Assembly (NCBI GenBank): GCA_963921825.1
Contig: OY997589.1
Coordinates: 52,818,546-52,882,545, forward strand
From: Erodium maritimum
Taxonomy: Eukaryota > Streptophyta > Magnoliopsida > Geraniales > Geraniaceae
Length of the DNA stretch: 64,000 nt
Direction of reading: 5' to 3'
The notes beneath the pieces are model-generated. The model had not been told where the DNA came from, did no database searches, and was given only the letters and a program-made list of their open reading frames with translations. Both the position numbers and the translations under genes were made by a program. Below, in pieces: positions 1-9,754 of this stretch. The stretch's first letter is position 1; each line of letters begins with the position of its first letter.

Positions 1-348
1 ATGACTAAAGTGCCCTTTATCGATCGCGATGAAAGGGCGGGTGAATTATTGGGGTTGATACACTCGAATGTGTGTAGACCAATAAGTTCACTTGCCAGGA
101 GGGGTTTTAGCTACTTTATCACATTTACTGATGATTACAGTAAATATGGTTATGTCTATTCGGTGAGACATAAGTCTGAAGCTTTTGATAAATTCAAAGA
201 GTTTAAGACTATAGTAGAAAACCAGCTCGACAAAGGTATTAAGGCACTTCGATTGGATCGAGGTGGAAAATACTTGACCACAGAGTTATTAGATCATCTA
301 AAAGAGAATGGGATCCTTTTGAAATGGACTCCTCCTAGGTCACTGTAG
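1..348 (+). pseudogene. copia integrase core fragment
   Basis: This 115-residue open frame corresponds to the copia integrase core (rve family), which joins retrotransposon cDNA to host DNA. The block around residues 19-27 reads IHSNVCRP, where the family has an aspartate, so the first catalytic Asp is replaced by Asn. The second acidic site is visible in LDRGG (residues 86-90). The frame ends at WTPPRSL with a stop just before the region of the third catalytic residue. The homologous stretch in copy D (48577-49173, minus) has the same Asn and the same premature end, so these are inherited defects. Confidence 0.9.
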
Positions 349-526
349 TTGAAAGGTGTAGCCAAACGGAGAAATCGGACATTGTTAGACAATGGTCTGT
401 TCCATGATTAGTTGGACTGATCTCCCAATCTCTTTTAGGGGTTTTGCTCTAGAGACGACCGCATTCATAGTGAATCGGGCTTCGACGAATGGTGTGGAAT
501 GGACACCATTTTAAAAATGGTACGGG

Positions 527-796
527 ATGATGCCCGCTTTGTCCTTCCTAAAGATTTGTGGTTGCGAGGCTTATGTGAAACATTTGGTTTCGACTAAGCT
601 CGAACCAAGATCTGAGATATGCACCTTCGTGTGGTATCCCAAAGCAACAAGGGGATACTATTTCTACAATCCCAGTGAGAACATGGTGTTCGTCACTTGG
701 GGTGGGGTCTTTATGGAAAAGAAGTTTTGTTTCCAAAGACGTCATTGGGAGGACTGTGCATCTCGAAGAAATTCAGGATGGTACAGATCTGTCTAA
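527..796 (+). pseudogene. copia integrase C-terminal region remnant
   Basis: An 89-residue frame beginning near LSFLKICGCEAYVKH corresponds to the conserved segment after the copia integrase core (FGCxAYV-type, followed by a YPKATRGYYFYNP block). It is separated from the core fragment by about 180 bases with several stops and small deletions. A matching frame occurs in copy D at 48130-48399 on the minus strand. No function is expected. Confidence 0.8.
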
Positions 797-884
797 ACCA
801 ATTGGCAACCCAGTAGAAAGGAGCCAGAGATTGTCGTAGAGTAAGAACCAATTCCTGTTACAATTCCGGAAGGTCCAAGGCGAT

Positions 885-1256
885 TTGAAAGGATCAATCT
901 TCCACCTCCAAGATATGGTATCCGGAGGTGACAATGAAGTCATGGTGGATCACGATGATCCAGCCACCTTTCAGGAAGTCCTGGATGGGCCCAACTCCGA
1001 GTTATGGCTGGGAGCCATGAGGGAGGAAATGCAATCCATGTCGGACAACCGAGTCTGGGAACCGGTTGATCCCATCAATGGTGTGAGGACCATAGGATGC
1101 AAATGGATCTTCAAGGTGAAGATGGACATGGACGGCAACCCTCTGACCTACAAAGCTCAACTGGTGGCGAAAGGTTATAGGCAGATCCAATGGATTGACT
1201 ATGAGGAAACCTTCTCCTTAGTGGCTATGGTCAAAATCGATCCAAATTCTTCTTGA
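885..1256 (+). pseudogene. copia reverse transcriptase, N-terminal part
   Basis: A 123-residue frame with the copia RT start: a DDPATFQEVLDGP block, WLGAMREEMQSM, then NRVWEPVDPINGVRTIGCKWIFKVK and the KAQLVAKGY box. RT copies the element's RNA into DNA. A stop after DPNSS ends the frame and RT continues at 1291 in another register, so this is a frameshifted pseudogene. Copy D has a different local break here, lacking about 7 bases around the KGYR codons. Confidence 0.9.
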
Positions 1257-1290
1257 CATAACTGCGTATCATAATTACGAGATATGGCAA

Positions 1291-1851
1291 GTGGATGTCA
1301 AAACCGCTTTCCTAAATGGAAATTTGACTGAGTACGTTTGTATGTCTCGGCCCAAAGGTTTTGACGATCCGAAGAATAAAGGAAAGATTTATAAGTTGTT
1401 GAAATCCATTTATGGATTGAAACGAACTTCTCGGAGTTGGATCCTTCGTTTTGATGAAGCTGTAATTGGATTTGGCTTAATCAAGAACGAGGATGAATCT
1501 TGCGTTTATAAGAAGGCTAGTGGGAGCAATATTACCTTTCTGGTTCTCATTGAAAACGACATCCCAACCTTGCACGAGACTAAAGCTTGGTTGAGGAAGT
1601 GTTTTTCAATAAAGGACTTAGGTGATGCTTCTCATATCTTAAGGATTAAGATATGTAGAGATCGCACCAAGAGGGTCTTGGATTTAAGTCAGGGAACCTA
1701 TGTGAACAAGGCATTGAGTAGGTTCTTAATGCTCGATTCAAAGAAAGGACTCTTACCCACTAGTCATGGCATTCATCTCAGCAAGACTCAGTGTCCTAAG
1801 ACACCTGATGAGCTGAAAAGGATGATGAGAATCCTATGCGCCTGGGGGTAG
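1291..1851 (+). pseudogene. copia reverse transcriptase, C-terminal part without the catalytic Asp-Asp box
   Basis: A 186-residue frame starting MDVKTAFLNGNL, the first catalytic-Asp motif of copia RT, followed by YVCMSRPKGF, KLLKSIYGLKR and SWILRFDEAV. The family normally has a Tyr-x-Asp-Asp box between the TFLVL strand and the NDIPTL helix. Here the sequence runs directly TFLVL-IE-NDIPTL, so the metal-binding aspartates are missing through an in-frame shortening. The downstream connection domain (CFSIKDLGDASHIL, LDLSQGTYV, HGIHLSKTQCPKTPDE) is recognisable. Copy D carries the same loss. Confidence 0.93.
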
Positions 1852-2110
1852 GATCGATCATATATGCCATGACATGTATGAGACCAGACGTCTCGTAAGC
1901 CTTATGTTGTACCAGTAGACATCATTCTAACCCGGGGGAAAGATGATGCTGAACTAGTCGTCGAAGGATGAGTAGACGCTAGTTTTCCAAGACAAATCCA
2001 GATGACTTTAGAAGTCAATCAGGATATGTGTTTACGCTGAATGGCAGAGCTTTAGCTGGGAGAGCGTAAAGCAAGATATCATTGCCGAATCTACGACAGA
2101 GGCCAAGTAC

Positions 2111-2308
2111 ATGGATGCTGCAGAGGCAGCTAAGGAGGCTATGTGGATTTGGAAATTCATGGCAGGGCTGGGTGTAATTAAAAACCCATCCAGCCCGGTG
2201 AATCCATCTTGCGACAACACAAGGGCCATTGCGCAAGCTAAAAGCCTAGATCGTATAACAAATCCAAACATGTACTGCGGCGTATCCACCTCATCAGATA
2301 AATACTGA
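2111..2308 (+). pseudogene. copia RNase H remnant
   Basis: This 65-residue frame matches the end of the copia RNase H domain: a MDAAEAAKEAMWIWKF block, then NPSSPVNPSCDNTRAIAQAK with the conserved CDN aspartate, and a degraded HIDxxxH-like end (NPNMYCGVSTSSDKY). RNase H removes RNA from the RNA-DNA hybrid during replication. It ends about 150 bases before the polypurine tract and LTR. Stops separate it from the RT pieces. Confidence 0.85.
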
Positions 2309-2443
2309 ACTGAGGTGAAGTGAAGATAACCGATATTGCAACAGATGATAACATAGCCAACCCTTTGACTAAGGCAGTGTCACTGCCTGAACATGTTAGA
2401 CATGTAAAGTCGATGGGGACATATTGGAGTTTAGATTGGAACT

Positions 2444-2459
2444 AAGGCAAGTGGGAGAT
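2444..2459 (+). other. polypurine tract of copia A
   Basis: The purine-rich run AAGGCAAGTGGGAGAT lies immediately before the LTR start TGTTAG. This is the usual site of plus-strand DNA priming. The reverse complement of the same run is at 46480-46495 in copy D. Confidence 0.8.
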
Positions 2460-4145
2460 TGTTAGTCTTAGTGCCCATAGTTCAATCCTAAATGTCCAAA
2501 TGTATATATCATCGTTAGCAATAAAATTAAAGCGGCTCTATATTACTTATGTGTTGGAGTAATATATCGATGTGTGCTCTGATCTATGCCCACCATGCGA
2601 ATAGAACCATAGATCGAGATAGATCACACTCGATGGGTCCCTAGTCAACAAAGCTTCACTAGAAGCGATTAGTATGAAAGATGGCTCTTTATGGCTTACG
2701 TTCTGTTAGTCATTGGAATGGGATTCCGGAGTCTGATCATAGATATCATGTGGGACATGATATTGGACGACCCGCCCTGAATATGTGCCATAGATTAAGT
2801 CATGAACATATTCAGTGTCGTAGCTTGTCATGTATCCTTAGACCAAGGAGTCTTTGTGATCGCTATGTAGTCAACAACTGAGTTTGACCTGAGCCTAACG
2901 TTGTCCGTAACAGGGCTTCCATAACGGCCAGGATTGGCTTGGGGACGGGCTACTGAGTGACACGAAAGGCGGCTAAGGGATTTATCCCTCATACTGAGGT
3001 ATGGGAAAGATATCGGTTCTCGGCCACTTGATCGAGAGTGACTGGAAGAATAGCATGGCCATGCACATGATACTGGGTATCATATCTTCAGTCATCTCAC
3101 ATATCAAGGAACGGTGATTGAGAATAATAAGGATGACGGCTCTATGCCTTATCTCAATCAGGATATCGAAGATAAAAGGATAATGACAGGGATGACGGAA
3201 AGGTTAGAATCGACAGGGTCGATTCGTTATGCAGTGTCAGGCAATACTAAAGTCTCGTTAGTTGCCACTTAAATAGGATCAAGTAAAATGGGATTTTACG
3301 TTGATCTATTGACATGCATAAACCTAAGGGTCACACCGGAGGATGAAACTCATTGACACATTTATGGAGAATGGCCAAAAGGGAGTTGTCTCGGGACATG
3401 ACCAAAACTGGGTTTTGGGTCATGTGCTCGTACGTGAATAGGACTTTACGGATCGAGACAAGGCTTGGAGTCTTGGGATTGATCGTGTCGGATAATGTTG
3501 GACATTTCCGGTATGGAAGGCATGGAGGCGATGAGCGAATCACGGGACCTCGTTGGAAATGGCCACGGGCCATGTTCCAAGAGGCCCATGAAAGGCCCAT
3601 GCAACCAAGGCCCATGGAACTAATTAATCAAGTCTTGATTAATTAGTACTAAGTAAGCAAGACAAGGATTAAGGTGTTGGTGATTCACCACCTAACCCAA
3701 TCTTGTCTTGCCATACTTTGTCCTATTTACACCTTACTTGACACCATACTTGTCCCATGCCTTTAGTTGGACAAGTATGGGTTTTGTTATGTTCAAGTCA
3801 TCTTTTTTCAACATAACAAACACAAGACAAGAATAGGAAACACATTTTCTCTCCCTCTTCCATGGCCATTTCGGGTTTGGCAAGCTCCCACCTCCATGTT
3901 TGTGTTCTTGAGTCCTCAAAGAGAAGAACTACGTGGCTTTGATTCCCATGTGGATACGTAGGCGTCTTGGAGACTCAAGCCAATCATTCGTTAACCGGTG
4001 TTCTTGTTTTGGTAAGAAATAGTGCTGAATTTTTCTCTTGTGAATCTATTCTTTGTTAGTTGTTTCATGGTTTAATCGTCTCTTGGTTTTCATTGATTTT
4101 CCGCTGCGAGTTGGTTCATCTCCAACCCTACCTCGAGACCCAACA
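2460..4145 (+). repeat. 3' LTR of copia A
   Basis: A 1686-bp LTR bounded by TG and CA, defined by the polypurine tract on its left and by comparison with copies C (32810-34496) and D (44792-46479 and 51550-53237). In C and D the end of this LTR is followed directly by a primer binding site. Several short frames inside it recur in every copy and are not genes. Confidence 0.93.
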
Positions 4146-4162
4146 ACTACTGGTAGCGCGGG

Positions 4163-5449
4163 ATGCGGAGGGCAGTCGCAGAGTTTGTGTCGAGATGCCT
4201 CGTCTGTCAGCAGGTGAAGGCCGAGCACCAGCGTCCAGCGGGATTGTTACAGCCACTACCGATTGCTCAGTGGAAGTGGGAACACATTACGATGGACTTC
4301 GTGTGTGGACTACCGAGATGGCCGAAGGGGAACGACGCAGTGTGGGTGGTAGTCGACCGGTTGACCAAGTCGGCCCACTTCCTGGCTATGAGGATGACCG
4401 ACCTAGTCGACAAGCTGAGCAGCTTGTATGTTCAGGAGATAGTGCGTCTCCACGGGGTCCCGGTGTCGATAGTGTCTGACAGGGATCCCCGCTTCACGTC
4501 CATGTTTTGGCCGAGTCTGCAGAAGGCATTGGGGACCCAGGTGGTACTCAGTACAGCGCATCATCCCCAGACAGACGGTCATTCGGAGCGCACTATCCAG
4601 ATCTTGGAGGACATGCTACGAGCATGTGTGCTGGATTTCAGGGGATCTTGGGAGACCCACCTACCTTTGGCCGAGTTCGCCTACAACAACAGCTTCCAGG
4701 CCAGTATCGAGATGGCACCTTTCGAAGCGTTGTATGGGAGGCCGTGTCGGTCACCAGTATGTTGGGCAGAGGTGGGGGTAAAGAGTCTGCTGGGGCCAGA
4801 TCTTGTCAGAGAGACGACGGAGAAGGTCGTACTGATCCGCGATCGGTTGAGAACCACGCAGAGCCGACAGAAGAGTTATGCCGACAGGCGACGTCGACCC
4901 CTTGAGTTTGCAGTCGGGGATCACATGTTCCTGAAGGTGAGCCCGAGTAAGGGGTTGGTGTTGTTCAGGCGCAGCAGGGGCAAGTTGGCTCCGCGGTACA
5001 TTGGCCCATTCCATATTTTGAGCAGAGTGGGAGCGGTGGCTTACCGTCTGGCGTTACCACCGCAACTTGGGAGAGTCCATAACGTCTTCCACGTATCTCA
5101 GTTGCGGCAGTACAACGCATACCCCTCCCACGTCATTGAGTGGACTGATATCGAGGTGGCTGATGATGTCTCCTATGAGGAGCAGCCGGTTCGGATCATG
5201 GACACAAGGGAGCAGATTCTGCGGGGAGGCAAGATTATCCACTTGGTACGAGTGCAGTGGAAGCACCACGGGGCTGAATCAACTTGGGAGCGCGAGGACG
5301 AGGTTCGCGCGAAGTATCCCGCCTTGTTCGTTTCCCGAGGTACGCCTGTTTTAAATTTCGTGGGCGAAATTCCTTTAAGGGGGGTAGATTGTAAAACCCG
5401 CTTCGTTTTCAAAAGGGTATTAAATTGCAAACCAAAAAACTTAGGGTAG
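4163..5449 (+). pseudogene. gypsy integrase with C-terminal chromodomain (5'-truncated)
   Basis: This is the integrase end of the gypsy polyprotein. Visible in order: the last Cys pair of the HHCC zinc domain (CLVCQQVKAEHQ), the catalytic core with Asp in ITMDFVCGLP, Asp in VSDRDPRFTS and Glu in DGHSERTIQ, then AFAYNN/ALYGR-like blocks (EFAYNNSFQ, EALYGRPCRSP), a GPF/Y-type segment (PRYIGPFHILSRVG), VHNVFHVSQLR, and a chromodomain-like tail (LVRVQWKHHGAESTWERED). All three acidic core residues are present. A TAG at 4154-4156 stops the frame upstream, next to the copia junction. The frame reads through the polypurine tract into the LTR, as is common in this lineage. The codons are GC-rich compared with the AT-rich surroundings. 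Confidence 0.93.
5377..5389 (+). other. polypurine tract of the gypsy element
   Basis: AAGGGGGGTAGAT lies directly before the LTR start TGTAAAACC. This A/G run is the plus-strand primer site and defines the left LTR boundary. Confidence 0.85.
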
Positions 5450-5607
5450 GTTTTGAAACAAGTGGGAAAGCAAAAAAAAACAAAAAAAAAAACAAAAAAT
5501 GAAAACTGAAAACTGGGCAGGCCAGGCCTGTTTCGGCAAGCCACGTTTGGGCCTTGGGCCCATTTTTTTCGGCTGAGGCCCGAGAGGCTTGGCCCAACGC
5601 GTTTCCC

Positions 5608-5635
5608 TTATAAGCTGAAACCCTAAGGTTTCAGC
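5608..5635 (+). promoter_or_regulatory. TATA box with an immediately following hairpin in the gypsy LTR
   Basis: TTATAAG at 5608-5614 is followed by a perfect 9-bp inverted repeat, GCTGAAACC (5614-5622) and GGTTTCAGC (5627-5635), with a CTAA loop. A C/T-rich leader follows. This is a plausible element promoter near the start of R. It was located by eye only. Confidence 0.5.
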
Positions 5636-7479
5636 TTCAGAAAACGCGCAGCCAGCCCTCACCCCCTCCCTTCTCTCTCGATCCAGCTCTCTCTCTCCCT
5701 CACCTCCCTCGCCGAACCCTCTCCGTCCACCACCATTTCCGGCCGAACTCACGTCACCGCCCCTCTCTCGGACCTCCCTACCTCTCTCTCCTCCTTCATC
5801 TCTCGACCTATCTTCTCCGTCTCCGTCCAAAAACCTTCCGTCCACCACCGGTTCCGGCCGACCTCACGCCACCGCCCAGAGCCGAGTTCTCCGACCCTCT
5901 TCCGGTCTCCGACCTCCCCATCCCTAACTCGCCACCGAGCTCCACCTTCCCTTCAACCGAACGTGACCTGAGCTCCCGCCGTCGCCGGCGAGCTCGTCAG
6001 ATCCGGAACGGGACCGAGTCGTCCGGACCCGAGGCGAACTCCCCGCTGTACACCGCCGTACACCGCCGCTTCCACCGCCGCTCCCACCGCCGCTCTCCAC
6101 CGTCTCCCCTGCCACCATTTCGGTACGGTGAGTTCTCGGTCCGTGGAACCTCGGCCGATAACGGCGTCGCCCGTGGTCGGCCGGACCCAAATCCGATCTC
6201 GTCCTTCTTCTCTTATTTTCCTTTCCCGAGTTCGTTCGGATCTGGTTGGTGATAGAACAAAACTTCGGAAATGGAAAAGTACAGAACTAAAAACGTGAAA
6301 TCGGTTTTGTTTAAAGGATTATTGTAAAGGGTTAAGAAGAACAAAAAGTGTATTGTTGTTATTATGTTTCAATACGATTCAGATCTGTTTAAGTGTGTAT
6401 AAGGATTTAAGTTGAGTTTTTAAAACCAAAATCGGAATTAAAACAAAAGGTCGATCTTTGTAATTTGGACGTAAAATGGTTCTTGATAAAAAAATAGATC
6501 TGATTAAATTAAATGGGTTTTAAAACGAAAGTCAGTCGTTAAAATGAAACGTGAGTTAAGTTAAATCGAAAAGGGGGAAAACGAAATCAAATCGGCTTTA
6601 GAAGGGTTTTGGACCAAAAATCTCGAGTTTGGAAACGAGCAGAAGGAAATCGTTTTGTTTTAAAATCAAAGTCGGAATTAATTAAAGCAAGGGGTTTCAA
6701 AGACGGTTTAAGATAAAAGGGGTTTTAACTGGGTTTAGATCAAATATGAGTTCGGTGCGCGGGTGCTCGAACCCGATCCGTCGTAACCCTACTGTTAGCC
6801 CGCTCGTGTGTAAAAGACAACTGTCGGATTTAAACTGGACAAATCGTAACCTTTAACTTAACGGCGGAACCGTTATTAATTTGGGGCTTCGTGTTAAATT
6901 TGGAGTCCGGCTTCGACCGAAAGGGAGCCCCGGAAGGCAATTTACAAAACTCGGGCAGATTCGCCATGTCGGGCGAATCGGGCCTTTGCGGGTCCTTATT
7001 CGACAATGTCGAGTATTTGGGAAGTTTGGGCGTTAAGTTTATTAATTTTCGGTTTATTCCTACTAGTTTAAAAGTGCGTTGAATTTGTGTTCTTTTAGAT
7101 CGTGCTGCGGACCGAGGCAAAGGGAGGCTCGGCGAGTGACTGGGATCATCTCGGGTTTAGTGGAGCGCTTTTGGAGTTGTTTACGAGGTAGGGAAAAGTA
7201 GCCGGATCTCGACCCTGACTAGGGAAAGTTAACTGTAGAATTGCATGTCACACCGGGGTGTCGTGGGTTATTTAGGTTATCGATTATTAGAAAAGCATGT
7301 TACGGGAACTTAGTAATTATTGGAAATGCATGTGACATTTAGTAGTATTGTAGGAGTAGAGAACTTAACGATAACTGATTTACTGGAGGCATATTACCAT
7401 GCCCGGAGGTTGTTTGTGAAATTAGTGATCTTAGGACTGTTAAAGGCATCGATTATGCCGGAGGTTGTTGTGTGTTATT

Positions 7480-8040
7480 TACTGTTGAGTTTGGGTGGCC
7501 TTGAGAGCCCGTGTTATTTACTGCTCAGTCTTGGGTGGCCTTGAGAGCCCGTATTATTTATTGCTGAGTCTCGGGTGGCAATGAGAGCCCGTGTTGTCGT
7601 TTCGGTGTTTTGGGTGGCCGTGAGTGCCCGTGCTGTCGTTTCGGTGTTTTGGGTGGCCGTGAGTGCCCGTGGGGTTGTGAACCCGTACTTTACCGTTGGT
7701 GTCTTGGGCGGCCATGAGGGCCCGTAGGGTTGTTGAACCAGTGTTTGGTTGTTGGTGTCTTGTTGGCCTTGAGTGCTTGTGGAGTTGTCACCGGTGTCGT
7801 TACTGTCTGTTTGAACTTGTTTGTGATTGTGATTGGTTACTTGATACTGGTGGAGGTTGTGTGGTGTAGCTAGCCTCCCGACTGGGATCGGGAGAAGCGG
7901 AGGGGTTGTGGGCTAGCTCCCTGACTGGGATCGGGGGAAGGACGCGCGGGTGTGGCTAACCACCCGACTGGGATCGGGTGAAGCGGAGAGGTTATGGGTT
8001 AGACTCCCGACTGGGATCGGGAGAAGTTGCGCGACAGGTC
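7480..8040 (+). repeat. degenerate tandem repeats inside the gypsy LTR
   Basis: Two arrays. From about 7480 to 7760, units around TTGGGTGGCC-TGAG-GCCCGT recur about every 55-60 bases. From about 7850 to 8040, units with GTGTGGCTAGCCTCCCGACT-type cores and GACTGGGATCGGG recur. The same two arrays occur, expanded, in the solo LTR at 20474-23996. Confidence 0.75.
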
Positions 8041-8610
8041 GACCGCCTGACCACGTCTGTGATCGGTAAAGGGCGAGAGACAGAGATTGGTTACTGAGCA
8101 GCCGGTTTGCGATCCTTTGTGATCTTGTTTGGTATTGTGTGGTTGTCAGTCTTGTCTTGGAGGAGGTCGTCAATCGTAGTGTGGGTCTACATAGCGTGTC
8201 CGAGTGTTGAGTCGGTTGAGGAAAGTACTTTGGTCGTGTGCGTGTGTCTTTGAGTCGTTGTTGGTGTCACCGGCTTATTCGGCTAAGTATGCCGTAGTCA
8301 GTCTGTTATCTGTGGTGGTGAGCGAACGCTCACCCCTAGCTGCTTTTCCTACAGGTACCGTTCGCAGTCTGGACTAGGTGAGCTTCTGAAGCTTGAAGAG
8401 CTTGAAGCGGGTTGCTGGGTGTTTTGAGTCTAGTGACGTGTACCTCGTTTTTGTCCAAGTGTGGGACTAATATTTTTTGAAATGTAATTAATATTATTTT
8501 GTGGAACTAAACTGGCTTTTTAAAGTGATTTAATGAAAACAGGTTTCAAGTGTTGTAACTTTTTAAACGTTCGCGTCCCGAGTTCGGTTCTCTGAAATTG
8601 GGGCGTGACA

Positions 8611-8661
8611 ATTAGTCCCTAGTTTGTATTAAATCATTGGTTTTTAGTATATAGTGTCCCT
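8611..8661 (-). repeat. terminal remnant of a (TA)n-bounded MITE
   Basis: The bases between the gypsy LTR end and the TA tract are the reverse complement of the terminus at 63740-63790 (GACACTAT, then AAAAACCAATGATTTAAT and GACTAAT), with a few mismatches. The gypsy LTR cuts the element at 8610, so only about 50 bp remain. The gypsy therefore landed in an existing MITE lying next to the MULE. Confidence 0.7.
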
Positions 8662-8712
8662 ATATATATATATTGGAGAGCAATCAGGTACGAACCACCT
8701 GATTTGGTGCGA
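8648..8712 (+). repeat. left terminus of the MULE next to a TA tract
   Basis: A short (TA)n tract is followed by GGAGAGCAATCAGGTACGAA, then TGGTGCGAACCTGCGAAC. The motif ATCAGGTACRAACC recurs at the ends of the small MITEs in the window (for example 61739, 61985, 62167 and 62791), and the second block matches the ends of the element at 36803-37096. I read this as the terminal inverted repeat. The opposite end is not available to confirm it. Confidence 0.6.
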
Positions 8713-9182
8713 ACCTGCGAACTTCATGATGGTCGTTTGATCCGAATCGTGCGATGTCGCTGATTTGAACGCGTCATCAGTGGCACGCGTCGTAAATAAA
8801 TCGTGTGTGGTATGATTTTTAACCGATTTGCTATGGTTCGAAGGTATAAACGTCATTTTATATTCCCTTTCGCGCAGAAACGTTTCGTGCTCTCCAAAAC
8901 ACTTGCAGATTCGAGTTTTTAGTGAAACGAACATTTCAGAATCTGTTCTTTGAGCTTCCAGTGCCTTTATTTTCGTCTCCTGTGTGATTTCGAAGTAAAA
9001 AATTTATTAGTTCATTGTTGAACGATGTGTTTAATCGATGAGTTATAATGTTTGGTGTTTAGGGTTTTGATTCAATCTTTGCGGTTTAGTTATTTAGTTT
9101 TTTATTATAGTATTCGGTATGTAGAGAATGAAGAAGAAGGTCGTTGAATCTACAACATCCTGCAACAGTGACACTGAATCAG

Positions 9183-9754
9183 GTAATTTGAGAATATAGT
9201 ATTTGTAGTTTGCGGATATTTTACAGGTGCAATGTTTTCAGAGTGTTTGTGTTTCGCTTTGAGAGTACAACATTTCAATTTTGATATCAAACTATTCAAA
9301 TATGAGATTTTTTTTCTCTATTTTTTAGGATAACCAAGTTGTTGGTTAAGGTTATGGGTTTTCTGTTTTGCTAATATGTAGTATCTAGTTTGCGGGTACT
9401 GTTTTTTTGTTTTGCGAATATAGAATCCTGGTTTGAGAAATTTGTTTTCCCCTGTTTTAGAATATGCAATATGTTGGTTGAGTTTAAGGATTGTATGTTT
9501 TGCGGATATACGCACCCTGGTTTGAGAAATAACTTTTCCTGTTTGAGATACGCAATATCTCGGTGAGGTTATGGATTGTCTTGTTTGCAAATATGCTATA
9601 TCTACTTTACGAATAATGAATATCTGTTTTGCGGATATGCACACCCTGGTTTGAGAAACAGTTGTTCCATGTTTGAGAATACGCAATATCCTCTTTGATG
9701 TTTTTTTATATTGTCTGTTTTGATAATATACAAACCCTTGTTTGCTAATTATAG
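9183..9754 (+). repeat. spacer repeats TTTGAGAATA/TTTGCGGATA, cluster 1 (first intron of ULP1-like gene)
   Basis: The intron is packed with variants of TTTG(A/C)G(A/G)ATA, often preceded by CCTGG or CCTGT, about every 25-45 bases (for example near 9195, 9412, 9435, 9500, 9522, 9541, 9629, 9649 and 9672). The same motif recurs in the other noncoding parts of the MULE and is rare in its exons. Confidence 0.75.

Larger units (their letters stand above)
1..4145 (+). mobile_element. Ty1/copia retrotransposon copy A, 3' part (pol remnant and 3' LTR)
   Basis: The window opens inside a plus-strand copia element. Integrase, reverse transcriptase and RNase H pieces follow in the copia order, then a polypurine tract and a 1686-bp LTR starting TGTTAGTC and ending CCCAACA. 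The coding region is broken by stops and frameshifts. The element sits inside the integrase region of a gypsy element whose sequence resumes at 4146. The 5-bp target site should be ACTAC (4146-4150), but its partner lies outside the window. Copy A is very close in sequence to copy D (44792-53237) and shares its main coding lesions. Confidence 0.93.
4146..8610 (+). mobile_element. Ty3/gypsy chromovirus (Tekay/Del-like), integrase end plus 3' LTR
   Basis: Gypsy integrase with a chromodomain-like tail runs to a polypurine tract at 5377-5389 and a 3221-bp LTR (5390-8610). The left part lies beyond the window because copia A is inserted at 4145/4146. The very long LTR, the chromodomain-like end and the LNFVGEIPLRG-type tail fit the plant Tekay/Del lineage. 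The solo LTRs at 13316, 20474, 24686, 39416, 54208 and 58450 are related to this LTR in its right-hand part. Confidence 0.9.
5390..8610 (+). repeat. 3' LTR of the gypsy element (3.2 kb)
   Basis: The LTR begins TGTAAAACCCG after the polypurine tract and ends GGGGCGTGACA, the same end as the solo LTRs in this window. Its right half (from about 6900) shares blocks with them: AGATTCGCCATGTCGGGCGA, GTAGGGAAAAGTAGCCGGAT and the GGTGAGCGAACGCTCACC palindrome near 8318. Its left half (5390 to about 6750) differs from the solo LTRs, which start TGTAAGAACC or TGTAATAACC. It is not interrupted and contains no gene. The bases after the LTR are ATTAG. Confidence 0.92.

Noticed and set aside
2681..2881. 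66-residue frame present in copia LTRs A and D
   Set aside because: LTR sequence, short, no motif. The same reasoning applies to 46058-46258 and 52816-53016.
3353..3646. Frames of 94-97 residues recurring in each copia LTR (3331-3615, 33681-33965, 45323-45607, 52081-52365)
   Set aside because: Conserved because the LTR is conserved. There is no sign of codon-level constraint and copy C differs freely. I kept them as LTR sequence.
4060..4905. Open frames of 139 and 132 residues overlapping the gypsy integrase
   Set aside because: They lie in other frames of the GC-rich integrase. The integrase frame has clear catalytic motifs and the others have none.
5441..6190. Minus-strand frames of 88-135 residues rich in Arg, Gly and Glu
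   Set aside because: They read the C/T- and GC-rich leader of the gypsy LTR on the opposite strand. No start context, no motif, repeat-driven composition.
8644..8934. Minus-strand frame of 96 residues at the MULE terminus
   Set aside because: It runs through the TA tract and terminal repeat. No motif was recognised.
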